Positions 17,246-26,147 of a stretch of 64,000 nt of DNA are shown here, one piece after another. The notes below the pieces were generated by a model. That model was not told where the DNA came from. It did no database searches and saw only the letters and a list, made by a program, of their open reading frames with translations. How positions within the stretch are numbered: the first letter of the stretch is position 1; the number at the start of each line of letters is the position of its first letter. A program made the position numbers and the translations under genes. The stretch spans positions 124,001 to 188,000 of the forward strand of contig NZ_JAMBPP010000006.1 of the NCBI RefSeq assembly GCF_023369855.1, read 5' to 3'. Source of the stretch: Actinotalea alkalitolerans (GTDB lineage Bacteria > Actinomycetota > Actinomycetes > Actinomycetales > Cellulomonadaceae).

Positions 17246-18025
17246 GTGCCCTTCACCCTCGCCCACCCTGCGGCCGTGATCCCGTTCCTGCGTGGTCCGC
17301 TGGTGCCTGCTGCGCTCGTGGCCGGCGCGCTCGCCCCCGACGTCCCGTACTTCGTCCCCGTCCCGCGTCACGCGGGTGCCTGGTACGAGCCCTTCGTCAA
17401 CGCCACCCTCACCCACCACTGGCCAGGGATGCTGACGGTCGCGGTACCGACGGCGGCCGTGCTGGTGGTGCTGTGGTGGTTCGCGCGCTCGCCGCTCGCC
17501 GACCTGGTGGTCCGCCGCAGGCCGGACCGCGCACCGGCCGAGCCGCTCGCCGAGGCAGGGCTCGCGCGCGCGTTGCGGGCCGGGGCGTGGATCGTCGTCT
17601 CCCTGGCCATCGGTGTCCTGACCCACGTCGCATGGGACTCGTTCACGCACTGGGACGGCTACGCCGTCGAGAACCTGGCCCTCCTGCAGACCGAGGTCGC
17701 CGGCGTCACGACCGCCCGGATCCTGCAGGACCTGAGCACGCTGGTCGGCGGCGCGATCCTCGTGGTCTGGGGGTGGCGGCGGCTTGCCGCGTGGCGTGCG
17801 AGGGGTGGTCGCCTCGGTGTCACCCGGTCCAGGGCAGGCGTGATCGCGGGTGTGGTCGCCGTCGGGCTGCTGGTCGGGGCGCTGGGGGTGAGGGGCGGGG
17901 TGGTCGACGGCGCACCGCTCGATGCGTTGCTGGTCGAGCTCGTGACGGCCGGCGGTGCGGCGACGGCAGCGGGGGTGCTGGTGTACGCGGCTGCGTGGCA
18001 CCTGGGCGCACGGCGACGAGCCTGA
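17246..18025 (+). CDS. DUF4184-family membrane protein
   Basis: A 259-residue integral membrane protein of the DUF4184 family. It starts with PFTLAHPAAVIPF, the family's diagnostic N-terminus, then shows LAPDVPYFVP and a later HVAWDSFTHWDG segment in which His and Asp could form a metal-dependent, hydrolase-like site. Five to six hydrophobic helices follow. The biochemical role is unknown, though the HAHP/DxxxH pattern resembles the YdjM/MdeB metal-dependent membrane hydrolase group. GTG 17246 places the conserved PFTLAHP right at the start. It converges with the GH15 gene, with only three bases between stops. Confidence 0.82.
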   Translation: MPFTLAHPAAVIPFLRGPLVPAALVAGALAPDVPYFVPVPRHAGAWYEPFVNATLTHHWPGMLTVAVPTAAVLVVLWWFARSPLADLVVRRRPDRAPAEPLAEAGLARALRAGAWIVVSLAIGVLTHVAWDSFTHWDGYAVENLALLQTEVAGVTTARILQDLSTLVGGAILVVWGWRRLAAWRARGGRLGVTRSRAGVIAGVVAVGLLVGALGVRGGVVDGAPLDALLVELVTAGGAATAAGVLVYAAAWHLGARRRA

Positions 18026-18028
18026 CGC

Positions 18029-19906
18029 TCAGCGCTGCGACCGTTCCTGCGCCGCGGCGATCGCGTCCGCCGCGCGGATGAGGCCGATGTGGCTGAAGGC
18101 CTGGGGGAAGTTCCCGATGAGGCGCTCGGCATCGGGGTCGTACTCCTCGCTGAGCAGGCCGACGTCGTTGGCCACGCCGACCAGCCGGTCCATGAGCGCG
18201 CGCGCGTCCTCGAGCCGGCCGCTGCTCGCGTACTGCTCGACCAGCCAGAACGTGCAGATGAGGAAGGGGTGCTCGTCACCCTCGAGCCCGTCGATGCCGG
18301 AGTCGGTGCGGTACCGGCGCACCAGGCCGTGCTCGTCGGCGAGCTCCTGCTCGATGCGCGCCACCGTGCCGAGCATCCGAGGGTCGTCGTAGGCGAGGAA
18401 GCCGGTGTGCGGGAGCTGGAGCAGCGAGGCGTCGGCCTCGGCGTTGTCGTAGGTCTGGGTGAAGCTGTTCACCTCGGTGTCGAAGCCGCGCTCGTCGATC
18501 TCCTGCCGCAGCTGCTCACGCAGCTCGCGCCACCGGTCGACCGGGCCGTCGAGCCCGTGGACCTCGACGGCCCGGATGCCACGGTCGAAGGCCGCCCACA
18601 TCATCGCCCGGCCGTGCGTGAAGTGGTGGGTGTCGCCGCGCATCTCCCAGATGCCGTGGTCCGGGCGGTCGAGGTTGGCCTCGCAGTACTCAAGCAGGCT
18701 CTTCTGCAGACCCCACGAGTACCGGTCCTCCTCGACCCCCGCGTCACGCAGCTGGCACAGGGCGATCATCACCTCGCCCACGACGTCGGCCTGGTACTGG
18801 TCCGCGGCACCGTTGCCGATCCTCACGGGCCGGGAGCCCTCGTACCCGGCCAGGTGGTCCAGCTCGTGCTCGGTGAGCTCACGCTCCCCGCCGACCCCGT
18901 ACATGATCTTGACCTCGTGCGCGTCGCCCGCCACCGCACGCAGCAGCCAGTCGCGCCAGAGCTTGGACCCCTCGGTGAGCCCGTGCGCGACCGCGACCTC
19001 GATCGTCAGCGCGGCGTCACGTAGCCACACGTACCGGTAGTCCCAGTTGCGGCTGCCGCCGATCTCCTCCGGCAGGGACGCCGTGGGGGCGGCGACGATG
19101 CCGCCGGTCTCGGCGTGGGTCAGCGCGCGCAGCACCATGAGGGATCGCAGGACCATCGGGTCGTGCTCGGTGCGCAGGGTCAGCTGCGAGGTCCAGTCGC
19201 CCCAGAACCGCACGGTCTCGGCGAGGGCCTGATCGGCGTCGACGGGATCCGGGGTCGACTCGTAGGACGGGAACCAGGTCAGGTCCCAGTCGAGCACCTC
19301 GCCCTCGGCGAGCCCGAACCTCCCGGTCAGACGGGGGGCACGCGCGCCGGCCCCCTCGTCACCGGCCGGTCGGTATCCCCCGGGCAGAGAAGCGGTGTCG
19401 TGCCTGGCGCCGTTGCCCTCGTCGTCCGTCCCGGACCACCTCAGCAGAGGCCCGCTCACCCTCAGCCCGTCCGGGCCGGCCAGCGACAGCAGCGCAGGCT
19501 CGCCGTTCTCGATGATCCGCACCCACGGGGTCGCGCGGGCGTAGTCGAACCGCAGGCGCAGGTCGTGCTCGACCTGGACCGTCCCCTCGAGGCACTCGAC
19601 GCGCCGGACCAGGTCGGCGCGCGAGGAGCTGGGAGGCAGGAAGTCGGTCACCCGTGCCTTGCCGGTCGGCGTCTGCCACGTCGTCTCCACCACGAAGGTG
19701 TGGGGCAGGTAGCGGCGTTCGACCACCTCGCCGTCGACGGCGGAGAGCTTCCACCGGCCGTCGTCGGGCCCGCCGAGCAGAGCGGTGAACACGGCCGGCG
19801 AGTCGAAGCGGGGCAGGCACAGCCAGTCGATGCTCCCCTCCCGGGACACCAGGGGTCCGGTGTGGAGGTCGGACAGCAGGGCGTAGTCCTCGAGGGGTGT
19901 GCTCAC
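18029..19906 (-). CDS. glycoside hydrolase family 15 protein (glucoamylase/trehalase-like)
   Basis: A 625-residue cytoplasmic protein with an N-terminal beta-sandwich (about 1-240, including LEDYALLSDLHTGPLVSREG and IDWLCLPRFDSPAVF) and a C-terminal (alpha/alpha)6 barrel (about 260-615). In the barrel, GGSRNWDYRYVWLRDAA marks the substrate pocket of GH15. No signal peptide is present, so it should act on intracellular alpha-glucans or trehalose. Actinobacterial homologues of this size have been shown to be trehalases, others glucoamylases, and sequence alone does not decide. ATG 19906 starts the conserved N-terminal motif. The kinase-fold gene upstream lies 36 bases away and may be co-transcribed. 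Confidence 0.9.
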   Translation of the reverse strand: MSTPLEDYALLSDLHTGPLVSREGSIDWLCLPRFDSPAVFTALLGGPDDGRWKLSAVDGEVVERRYLPHTFVVETTWQTPTGKARVTDFLPPSSSRADLVRRVECLEGTVQVEHDLRLRFDYARATPWVRIIENGEPALLSLAGPDGLRVSGPLLRWSGTDDEGNGARHDTASLPGGYRPAGDEGAGARAPRLTGRFGLAEGEVLDWDLTWFPSYESTPDPVDADQALAETVRFWGDWTSQLTLRTEHDPMVLRSLMVLRALTHAETGGIVAAPTASLPEEIGGSRNWDYRYVWLRDAALTIEVAVAHGLTEGSKLWRDWLLRAVAGDAHEVKIMYGVGGERELTEHELDHLAGYEGSRPVRIGNGAADQYQADVVGEVMIALCQLRDAGVEEDRYSWGLQKSLLEYCEANLDRPDHGIWEMRGDTHHFTHGRAMMWAAFDRGIRAVEVHGLDGPVDRWRELREQLRQEIDERGFDTEVNSFTQTYDNAEADASLLQLPHTGFLAYDDPRMLGTVARIEQELADEHGLVRRYRTDSGIDGLEGDEHPFLICTFWLVEQYASSGRLEDARALMDRLVGVANDVGLLSEEYDPDAERLIGNFPQAFSHIGLIRAADAIAAAQERSQR

Positions 19907-19942
19907 CTGACCTTTGTACGTGGTCCGGGCGACTTCCGCAGA

Positions 19943-21061
19943 TCATGGCCCGGTGAACGCCGCGTACGGCGCCGGGGTCGTGGCGGGCGTGCCCCACTCG
20001 TCCTCGGCCCACCCGGCCGCCCGGGCGAACGCCGCGGCGAGGCTCGGTGTGGTGCCCGCCAGGTGCGCCGCCCCCCAGCGCCAGCGGGACGTCAGCAGCT
20101 GACGGAAGGTCGGTGACGGCCGGTCGGAGGGACCGGTGCTCTGGCGGTCGGCGAGAGCGCCCGGGGCCAACCAGGTGGTGGCCGCGAGGATCCAGCCCGC
20201 GCAGGCGAGGTCCACGGCGCGGGACCAGCCGGGCTCGGCGACGACATCGGGGTAGGCGGGGGCCAGCGCGGCGGTGAATCGGGCGAGCATCGCGTCGGTC
20301 AGACCGGCCGGCGGGTCGAAGACGCACCAGCAGGTCGCGAACGGCAGGGCGAGATAGGCGGCGTCCAGGGCGGGGTGGTGGGTGCTGGTGCCCTCGAGGT
20401 CGAGGAAGCGCCAGCCCTCGGAGGTCCGCACCGCGTTGTCGGGGCAGGTGTCCCCGGGGGAGACCGCGAGGGCCCGGCGGGCCGAGTCGCTGCCGCGGAC
20501 GGCGAGGACCTCGCTCAGCGGGACGAGATCCTCGACGAGCGATCGTTCGTCGATCCCCGGGACCAGTGCGCCGAGCCGGGCGAGCCCGTCCCGCACCACC
20601 TGCTCGGCGTCCCACACCTCGATGCCCGCGGCGGCCAGCCGCGACTCGACCTCGGGGACCCGGTCGCGGGCACCTGCCAGGAGCGTGCCGAGGGCCTCGG
20701 CCCAGTCCAGGGCTCCGGCCCACGCCGCCTCGCGGTCCGACCCGAGCAGCAGGTCGGCGAGGGTCGGTCCCGGACCCAGGTCGCTCATCACGAGCACCTC
20801 GTGCGTCGCGTCCACGCCCAGCAGGTCCGGGGTCCGGGTGAGGGTCGTCAGCCCGACGTGCTCGCGCGCGAACCGCTCGCGGCCGTCCGCGTCGGCCTCG
20901 AACCGCTTGACCACGAGCGTCGCACCGTCGGGAGCCGTGCAGCGCAGCACCAGGGAGCGCTGCGCCCCTCCCAGGATGACCGCCCCGCTGAGCGAGGCAC
21001 CCAGTGCGGTGCCCGCGAGGGCGAGGGTCTCGGTGACGTCGAGGGGGGCGGTGTCGGTCAT
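19943..21061 (-). CDS. protein-kinase-like fold phosphotransferase (APH/choline-kinase type) with altered catalytic loop
   Basis: A 372-residue protein with the aminoglycoside phosphotransferase fold. TLVVKRF carries the ATP-binding lysine (K52), MSDLGPGPTLADLL is the hinge, and WRFLDLEG is the metal-binding segment. The catalytic loop reads SPGDTCPDN where most relatives have HGDxxPxN, so the conserved histidine is missing while the catalytic Asp and Asn remain. The substrate is unknown. ATG 21061 is preferred over upstream starts that would add arginine-rich, non-conserved sequence. Its promoter would lie in the 342-base gap shared with divergent cluster B. Confidence 0.75.
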   Translation of the reverse strand: MTDTAPLDVTETLALAGTALGASLSGAVILGGAQRSLVLRCTAPDGATLVVKRFEADADGRERFAREHVGLTTLTRTPDLLGVDATHEVLVMSDLGPGPTLADLLLGSDREAAWAGALDWAEALGTLLAGARDRVPEVESRLAAAGIEVWDAEQVVRDGLARLGALVPGIDERSLVEDLVPLSEVLAVRGSDSARRALAVSPGDTCPDNAVRTSEGWRFLDLEGTSTHHPALDAAYLALPFATCWCVFDPPAGLTDAMLARFTAALAPAYPDVVAEPGWSRAVDLACAGWILAATTWLAPGALADRQSTGPSDRPSPTFRQLLTSRWRWGAAHLAGTTPSLAAAFARAAGWAEDEWGTPATTPAPYAAFTGP

Positions 21062-21192
21062 GACGAGAAGTCTGACTCCCCGACCTGCACGGCGCGGACC
21101 ATCCGGATCTCCCGGAGTCCGTCCTGGAGGGTGCCCGAGGCGTCGGGGAGGGCGCCGTGCGCGGCAGAACGCTCGCGCCAGGTGTTTGGACA

Positions 21193-21220
21193 GATGTGAG
21201 GACTGGCGGTGCGTCACATC
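21193..21220. repeat. inverted repeat GATGTGA...TCACATC
   Basis: Seven-base perfect arms at 21193-21199 and 21214-21220 with a 14-base spacer, inside a wider GGACAG/CTGTCC pair (21188-21193, 21239-21244). The spacer is too long for a CRP site. It could be a hairpin in an upstream transcript or a regulator site for the divergent kinase-fold gene. Confidence 0.4.
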
Positions 21221-21271
21221 TCGCCTCGCTGTCGCGTTCTGTCCAGGTCGAGGCCGATTGTGTTACCCAAC

Positions 21272-21287
21272 TGTGACCTCGGACACA
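21272..21287. promoter_or_regulatory. CRP/GlxR-like activator site upstream of cluster B
   Basis: TGTGA, six bases, then ACACA: nine of ten positions match the CRP-family consensus TGTGA-N6-TCACA. It abuts the proposed -35 element, centred about 45 bases before the likely transcript start, where a CRP activator would act. It suggests carbon-catabolite control of the importer. Confidence 0.5.
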
Positions 21288-21318
21288 TTGTCCTGGGTCC
21301 GAATGTTAACGCTAATAT
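21288..21318 (+). promoter_or_regulatory. promoter with overlapping LacI-type operator, cluster B
   Basis: TTGTCC at 21288-21293 and TAATAT at 21313-21318 (19-base spacer) form a weak promoter in an unusually AT-rich patch. Across the -10 lies TTAACGCTAA (21306-21315), an imperfect palindrome with a central CG of the kind bound by LacI-family repressors. The LacI gene at the end of this operon is the natural candidate to bind it. Confidence 0.45.
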
Positions 21319-21403
21319 TCATCACATGGCTCGCAGTGCGGGCTCGCAGGGAGGCACCCGACGCTGGCGATGACGCCGGTCCAGAACGAGGAGGTTCTTG
21401 GAG

Positions 21404-22399
21404 ATGCGGAAGCAGATCTTGTCCAAGCTGGCACTGGTGGGGGTCATCGCCCTCACCGCAGCCGGATGCTCGTCCGGCGACGGCGACGGCGACGGCGCCA
21501 CGCCCGGCGAAGGTGGTGGTGGCGGCGACGCCATCACGGTGGGCTTCGCCCAGACGGGCTCGGAGAGCGGCTGGCGCAGCGCGAACACCGAGTCCATGAA
21601 GACGGCGTTCTCCGCTGAGAACGGGTTCGACCTGGTGTTCAACGCAGCGGACAACGACCCCGCGGCCCAGATCGCTGCGGTGCGCTCGTTCATCAACCAG
21701 GGCGTCGACGCGATCGTCATCGCGCCGATCGTCGAGGACGGGTGGGACGACGTCCTGCAGGAGGCCAAGGACGCGGACATCCCGGTGATCCTCGAGGACC
21801 GCACGGTCACGGCGTCGGACGACCTCTACGCCAGCTGGGTCGGTCTCGACTTCACCCTCGAGGGCCAGATGGCGGGGGAGTGGGCGGCGGAGACCTTCAC
21901 CGAGCCCACCACGATGGTCGTCCTGGAGGGGACGACGGGCTCGGCCCCGGCGAACAACCGGGCGGACGGCTTCGACGCGGCCATCGAGGGCACGCCGATC
22001 GAGAAGATCGACTCCCAGACGGGCGACTTCACCCGTGACGGCGGCAAGTCGGTTATGGAGGGGTTCCTGCAGAAGTTCGGCGCCGACGGCATCGACCTCG
22101 TCTACGCGCACAACGACGACATGGCCCTCGGTGCCATCGAGGCGATCGAGGCCGCCGGTGCGGAGCCCGGCGTCGACATCAAGATCGTCTCGATCGACGC
22201 GGTGCGGGACGGCATGCAGGCACTGGTCGACGGCAAGATCAACTACATCGTCGAGTGCAACCCGCTGCTCGGCGACAAGGCTGCTGCGCTGGTCAAGGCC
22301 GTGCTCGCCGGTGAGACGGTGGACAAGCGGACCATCGTCGAGGACCAGGCGTTCGACCAGGAGGCCGCGAAGGCCGCCCTGCCGGACCGGACGTACTGA
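21404..22399 (+). CDS. ytfQ: sugar ABC importer, YtfQ-like substrate-binding lipoprotein (cluster B)
   Basis: A 331-residue periplasmic-binding-protein type I (RbsB-fold) lipoprotein. The signal peptide ends TAAGC with lipid-anchored Cys22. The mature N-terminus ITVGFAQTGSESGWRSANTE and the VEDGWDDVLQEAKDADIPV segment closely follow E. coli YtfQ, the galactofuranose-binding protein. A furanose sugar (galactofuranose, or arabinofuranose in some homologues) is therefore the best guess for the ligand. ATG 21404 lies about ten bases after AGGAGG. It is the first gene of the operon and is followed by a strong intercistronic stem-loop. Confidence 0.88.
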   Translation: MRKQILSKLALVGVIALTAAGCSSGDGDGDGATPGEGGGGGDAITVGFAQTGSESGWRSANTESMKTAFSAENGFDLVFNAADNDPAAQIAAVRSFINQGVDAIVIAPIVEDGWDDVLQEAKDADIPVILEDRTVTASDDLYASWVGLDFTLEGQMAGEWAAETFTEPTTMVVLEGTTGSAPANNRADGFDAAIEGTPIEKIDSQTGDFTRDGGKSVMEGFLQKFGADGIDLVYAHNDDMALGAIEAIEAAGAEPGVDIKIVSIDAVRDGMQALVDGKINYIVECNPLLGDKAAALVKAVLAGETVDKRTIVEDQAFDQEAAKAALPDRTY

Positions 22400-22425
22400 G
22401 CCGCACGTCGCGAGACGTAGTCCGC

Positions 22426-22473
22426 GGCGGTGACGACGCCGGGTCCTGGATGGGACCCGACGTCGTCACCGCC
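22426..22473 (+). promoter_or_regulatory. intercistronic stem-loop after ytfQ-like gene
   Basis: Two 21-base arms (22426-22446 and 22453-22473) pair with a single mismatch around a six-base loop, in the 94-base gap before the ATPase. There is no T-run, so a transcript-stabilising or attenuating role that raises binding-protein yield is more likely than full termination. Confidence 0.75.
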
Positions 22474-22493
22474 CGCACCGACGAGGGAGATGC

Positions 22494-24035
22494 ATGACCG
22501 CCATGCCCACCACCGAAGCCACCCCGATCGTCGAGATGCGCGGCATCACCATCCGGTTCCCCGGGGTGCTCGCGCTCGACCACGTTGACTTCCTGCTGCG
22601 CCCCGGCGAGGTCCACTCGCTCATGGGCGAGAACGGGGCCGGCAAGTCCACCCTCATCAAGGCGCTCACCGGGGTCTACGCGGTGGACAGCGGGACGGTC
22701 ACGGTCGCGGGGGCCGAGCGGACGTTCGCGACCACGGCCGAGGCCCAGGCCGCGGGCATCTCGACCGTCTACCAGGAGGTCAACCTCTGTCCCAACCTCA
22801 CCGTCGGTGAGAACGTCATGCTCGGGCACGAGCAGCGCCGCGGCGGCGCGATCGACTGGCGGGGCACCCACGCCGCGGCCGCCCGCCACCTTCAGGGCCT
22901 GAGCCTGGGGATCGACCCACGATCGCTGCTCTCCACCCACTCGATCGCGATCCAGCAGCTCGTCGCGATCAGCCGCGCGATGGTGCTCGAGGCCAAGGTG
23001 CTCATCCTCGACGAGCCGACGTCGAGCCTGGACCGCGACGAGGTCGAGCAGCTGTTCGCAGTGATCCGCGACCTGCGCGACTCCGGGGTCGCGATCCTCT
23101 TCGTCTCCCACTTCCTGGACCAGGTCTACGAGATCTCCGACCGCATCACCGTGCTGCGCAACGGCGCGCTCGTGGGCGAGTACGTCGCTGCGACCCTGCC
23201 GCGTGACGCCCTCGTGACCAAGATGATCGGTCGGGAGCTCGAAGACCTCGACGCGCTGTCCCGGACGGCCCACCGCGCCATCGACCGCTCGGCCGAGCCG
23301 GTCCTGCGTGCCGAGGGTCTGGGCAGGCGCGGTGTTCTCGAACCCGCCGACCTCGAGGTCTACCCCGGCGAGGTCGTGGGGCTCGCCGGGCTGCTCGGCT
23401 CGGGCCGCACCGAGCTCGTGCGGCTGCTGTACGGGGCGGACCGGGCCGACACCGGCCAGGTCAGCGTGCACGGGACGCCCACCAGGATGACCTCCCCGCG
23501 GCACGCGATCGACCATCGCATCTCGTTCTCCTCCGAGGACCGTCGCGGCGAGGGCATCGTGGCGGACCTGACCGTCGCGGAGAACATCGTCCTGGGCATC
23601 CAGGCCCGCAAGGGGTGGACCCGCAAGGTCCGCAGGAGCGAGCAGGACGCCCTGGTCGCCGAGTACATCCAGGCCCTCGGGGTGCGACCGGCCGACCCCG
23701 ACGCCGTCGTGGGGAACCTGTCCGGCGGCAACCAGCAGAAGGTGCTGCTCGCCCGGTGGCTCGCGACCGCACCCGAGCTGCTCGTCCTGGACGAACCGAC
23801 CCGGGGCATCGACGTGGGTGCCAAGGCCGACATCCAGCGCAAGGTCTCCGAGCTCTCCGCACGCGGGCTCGCGGTCATCTTCATCTCCTCCGAGCTCGAG
23901 GAGGTGCTTCGATTGGCGCAGCGGATCGCGGTGCTGCGGGACCGCAGGAAGATCGGCGAGGTCGACTCCTCGGAGGTGGACCTCGACGGGCTCATCGAGT
24001 ACATCGCCAACGAGGGCAAGGGGAGTGCGGCATGA
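22494..24035 (+). CDS. ytfR: sugar ABC importer ATPase, YtfR-like, two nucleotide-binding domains (cluster B)
   Basis: A 513-residue duplicated ATPase of the RbsA/MglA/YtfR class. Domain 1 (about 10-245) has Walker A GENGAGKS, a degenerate signature THSIAIQQLVAI and LILDEPTSSLD. Domain 2 (about 265-505) has the typical degenerate Walker A GLLGSGRTEL, signature LSGGNQQK and LVLDEPTRGID. It powers uptake through the two permeases encoded next. ATG 22494 follows a GAGGGAGAT site. Its stop overlaps the permease start (ATGA). A second ATPase of the same type occurs later in the operon. Confidence 0.92.
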   Translation: MTAMPTTEATPIVEMRGITIRFPGVLALDHVDFLLRPGEVHSLMGENGAGKSTLIKALTGVYAVDSGTVTVAGAERTFATTAEAQAAGISTVYQEVNLCPNLTVGENVMLGHEQRRGGAIDWRGTHAAAARHLQGLSLGIDPRSLLSTHSIAIQQLVAISRAMVLEAKVLILDEPTSSLDRDEVEQLFAVIRDLRDSGVAILFVSHFLDQVYEISDRITVLRNGALVGEYVAATLPRDALVTKMIGRELEDLDALSRTAHRAIDRSAEPVLRAEGLGRRGVLEPADLEVYPGEVVGLAGLLGSGRTELVRLLYGADRADTGQVSVHGTPTRMTSPRHAIDHRISFSSEDRRGEGIVADLTVAENIVLGIQARKGWTRKVRRSEQDALVAEYIQALGVRPADPDAVVGNLSGGNQQKVLLARWLATAPELLVLDEPTRGIDVGAKADIQRKVSELSARGLAVIFISSELEEVLRLAQRIAVLRDRRKIGEVDSSEVDLDGLIEYIANEGKGSAA

Positions 24036-25078
24036 CGCGCATCTGGCGGCACCGGCTCTTCTGGCCCAGTGCGGCCCTGGTCGCGCTGATCACCATCAAC
24101 TCGATCGTGCGGCCGCGGTTCCTCATGATCACGGTGCGTGACGCCGAGCTGTACGGGGCGCTCATCAACATCCTGCGCAACAGCGCCCCGCTCATGCTCG
24201 TGGCGCTGGGCATGACGATCGTCATCGCGACCCGAGGGATCGACCTGTCGGTCGGGGCGATCATGGCGGTGTCCGGCGCCGTCGCGCTGACCGTGATCGA
24301 CGGCTCGAACGACCCGGGCAACGTCGGCACCGTGCTCGTCGCCGTCGGGGTGGCCATCCTGGTCGCCCTGGTGCTGGGAGCGTGGAACGGCTTCCTGGTC
24401 GCGGTGCTGAAGATCCAGCCGATCATCGCGACCCTCGTGCTCATGCTCGCCGGGCGGGGTGTCGCGCTGCTGATCACCGGTGGGTTCATCACGACGGTCA
24501 ACTCCGCGCCGTTCGCCTACATCGCCAGCGGCTACCTCACGGTGCTGCCGTTCGCGTTCTTCATCTCGGTGGCCGCCATCGCAGTGATCGCCGTCGTCGA
24601 ACGGCGCACGGCCCTGGGGGTGCTCACCGAGGCCGTCGGCATCAACCCCGAGGCGAGCCGGCTCGCCGGTGTGCGCTCGCGCGGCATCATCTGGGGTGCC
24701 TACATCGTCAGCGGTGCCTTCGCCGGGGTGGCGGGGATCATCTACGCCTCCAACATCAAGGCCGCTGACGCGAACGCGGCCGGGCTGTTCATCGAGCTGT
24801 ACGCGATCCTCGCGGTGGTACTCGGGGGCACCTCGCTCGCGGGCGGCAAGTTCTCGATCGCCGGCACCGTGATCGGCGTGCTCATCATCCAGACGCTCGA
24901 CTCCACGATCCTGTTCCTCGGCGTCCCCTCGGCACAGAGCCCGGTGGTCTTCGCGCTGGTCGTGGTCGCGGTGGTGACGGTGCAGTCACCGAGGGTGCGC
25001 AGCGCCCTCGGCGCCAGGAGCAGGAAGGCACGGTCGCGCGACATCGCCGACCTGGAACGGACGGAGGTGTCGGCATGA
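24032..25078 (+). CDS. ytfT: sugar ABC importer permease, YtfT-like (cluster B)
   Basis: A 348-residue permease of the RbsC/YtfT family with eight to ten membrane segments. The family hallmark MTIVIATRGIDLSVGAIMAVSG is split across helices near 65-85, and a second conserved part LAVVLGGTSLAGGKFSIAG lies near 250-270. It pairs with the next permease to form the channel. ATG 24032 overlaps the ATPase stop, and its own stop overlaps the following permease start, so ATPase and both permeases form one translationally coupled block. The C-terminal 25 residues are charged and probably cytoplasmic. Confidence 0.92.
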   Translation: MTRIWRHRLFWPSAALVALITINSIVRPRFLMITVRDAELYGALINILRNSAPLMLVALGMTIVIATRGIDLSVGAIMAVSGAVALTVIDGSNDPGNVGTVLVAVGVAILVALVLGAWNGFLVAVLKIQPIIATLVLMLAGRGVALLITGGFITTVNSAPFAYIASGYLTVLPFAFFISVAAIAVIAVVERRTALGVLTEAVGINPEASRLAGVRSRGIIWGAYIVSGAFAGVAGIIYASNIKAADANAAGLFIELYAILAVVLGGTSLAGGKFSIAGTVIGVLIIQTLDSTILFLGVPSAQSPVVFALVVVAVVTVQSPRVRSALGARSRKARSRDIADLERTEVSA

Positions 25079-26103
25079 GTGCGACGGCGACCGCGACCAG
25101 GACGGTGCGCGCGGAGCGTCCCGTCTCCCGGGTCGAGACGTTCATGAGCCGGCACGCCGCGATGACCCCGAGCTTCGCGGCCGTGGTCATCCTCGCGCTG
25201 CTGCTCGTGGGTGCCGAGGCGTTCCTGCGGGGCGACTTCGTCACGGCACGGACCCTGTCCGCGCTGCTGCTCGACAACGCGTACCTGTTGATCCTCGCGG
25301 TCGGCATGACGTTCGTGATCCTCACGGGTGGCATCGACCTCTCGGTCGGCTCGGTGATGGCCTTCACCGGGATCCTGGGCTCGCAGCTGCTCGCCGCCGG
25401 GGTACCGGTGTGGGTCGCCGTCCCGGCGATGCTCGCGGGCGGGTCAGCGATCGGGCTGCTCATCGGTGTGCTCGTGCAGTACTTCAACGTCCAGCCGTTC
25501 ATCGCCTCGCTCGCAGGGCTGTTCCTGGCGCGTGGGCTCGCCTTCGTGGTGAGCCTGTCCTCGATCCGGGTCGAGCAGCCCGCGGTCCTGTGGCTGCAGC
25601 AGAACCGGATCAGGCTCGGTGACTGGTACGTCACGCCCACAGGGATCCTCGCCCTGCTGATCGTCGCCCTGGCGGCGTTCGTCCTGCACCTGACCCGGTT
25701 CGGGCGGACGGTCTACGCGATCGGCGGCAGCGAGCAGTCCGCGCGGCTGATGGGCCTGGGCGTCGCACGGACCAAGGTGACGGTGTACGTCATCAGCGGG
25801 TTCTGCGGGGGCCTGGCCGGTCTGGTGCTCACCGCGTACTCAGGGGCGGGGTACCCGCGCAACGGCATCGGCACCGAGCTGGATGCGATCGCCGCGGTGG
25901 TCATCGGCGGCACGCTGCTGACCGGTGGTCGCGGGTACGTGCTCGGCTCGCTCATCGGGGTGCTCGTCTTCGGCACCATCAAGACGATCATCTCGTTCAT
26001 GGGGGCCGAGCAGTCGTGGATGCAGATCATCGTCGGTGGTCTGCTGCTGCTGTTCATCGTGGTCCAGCGAGTGATCGTCGCCCGCTCGGAGCACCGAAGA
26101 TAG
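25075..26103 (+). CDS. yjfF: sugar ABC importer permease, YjfF-like (cluster B)
   Basis: A 342-residue permease, paralogue of the preceding gene product and similar to E. coli YjfF. It has the same MTFVILTGGIDLSVGSVMAF signature near 80-100 and AVVIGGTLLTGGRGYVLGS near 280. ATG 25075 overlaps the upstream stop (ATGA). A two-permease arrangement is what distinguishes YtfQRT/YjfF transporters from single-permease ribose systems and supports the family assignment. After its stop there are 56 non-coding bases before the second ATPase, containing a possible leaderless promoter. Confidence 0.9.
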   Translation: MSATATATRTVRAERPVSRVETFMSRHAAMTPSFAAVVILALLLVGAEAFLRGDFVTARTLSALLLDNAYLLILAVGMTFVILTGGIDLSVGSVMAFTGILGSQLLAAGVPVWVAVPAMLAGGSAIGLLIGVLVQYFNVQPFIASLAGLFLARGLAFVVSLSSIRVEQPAVLWLQQNRIRLGDWYVTPTGILALLIVALAAFVLHLTRFGRTVYAIGGSEQSARLMGLGVARTKVTVYVISGFCGGLAGLVLTAYSGAGYPRNGIGTELDAIAAVVIGGTLLTGGRGYVLGSLIGVLVFGTIKTIISFMGAEQSWMQIIVGGLLLLFIVVQRVIVARSEHRR

Positions 26104-26147
26104 CCGCCGCGGACAGCGCGATGTCAGCCGTACACCGTGCGGCTCGC

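Larger units (their letters stand above)
21062..21403. other. 342-base regulatory gap between kinase-fold gene and sugar cluster B
   Basis: No gene is visible here. The right-hand third (21270-21320) holds a CRP-like site, a promoter and a LacI-type half-palindrome, annotated separately. The left part has an inverted repeat at 21193-21220. AGGAGG near 21388 is the ribosome site for the binding-protein gene. Confidence 0.6.

Noticed and set aside
21193-21220. TGTGA...TCACA arms as a CRP site
   Set aside because: The spacer between the core arms is 16 bases rather than six. The better CRP-like match is at 21272-21287.
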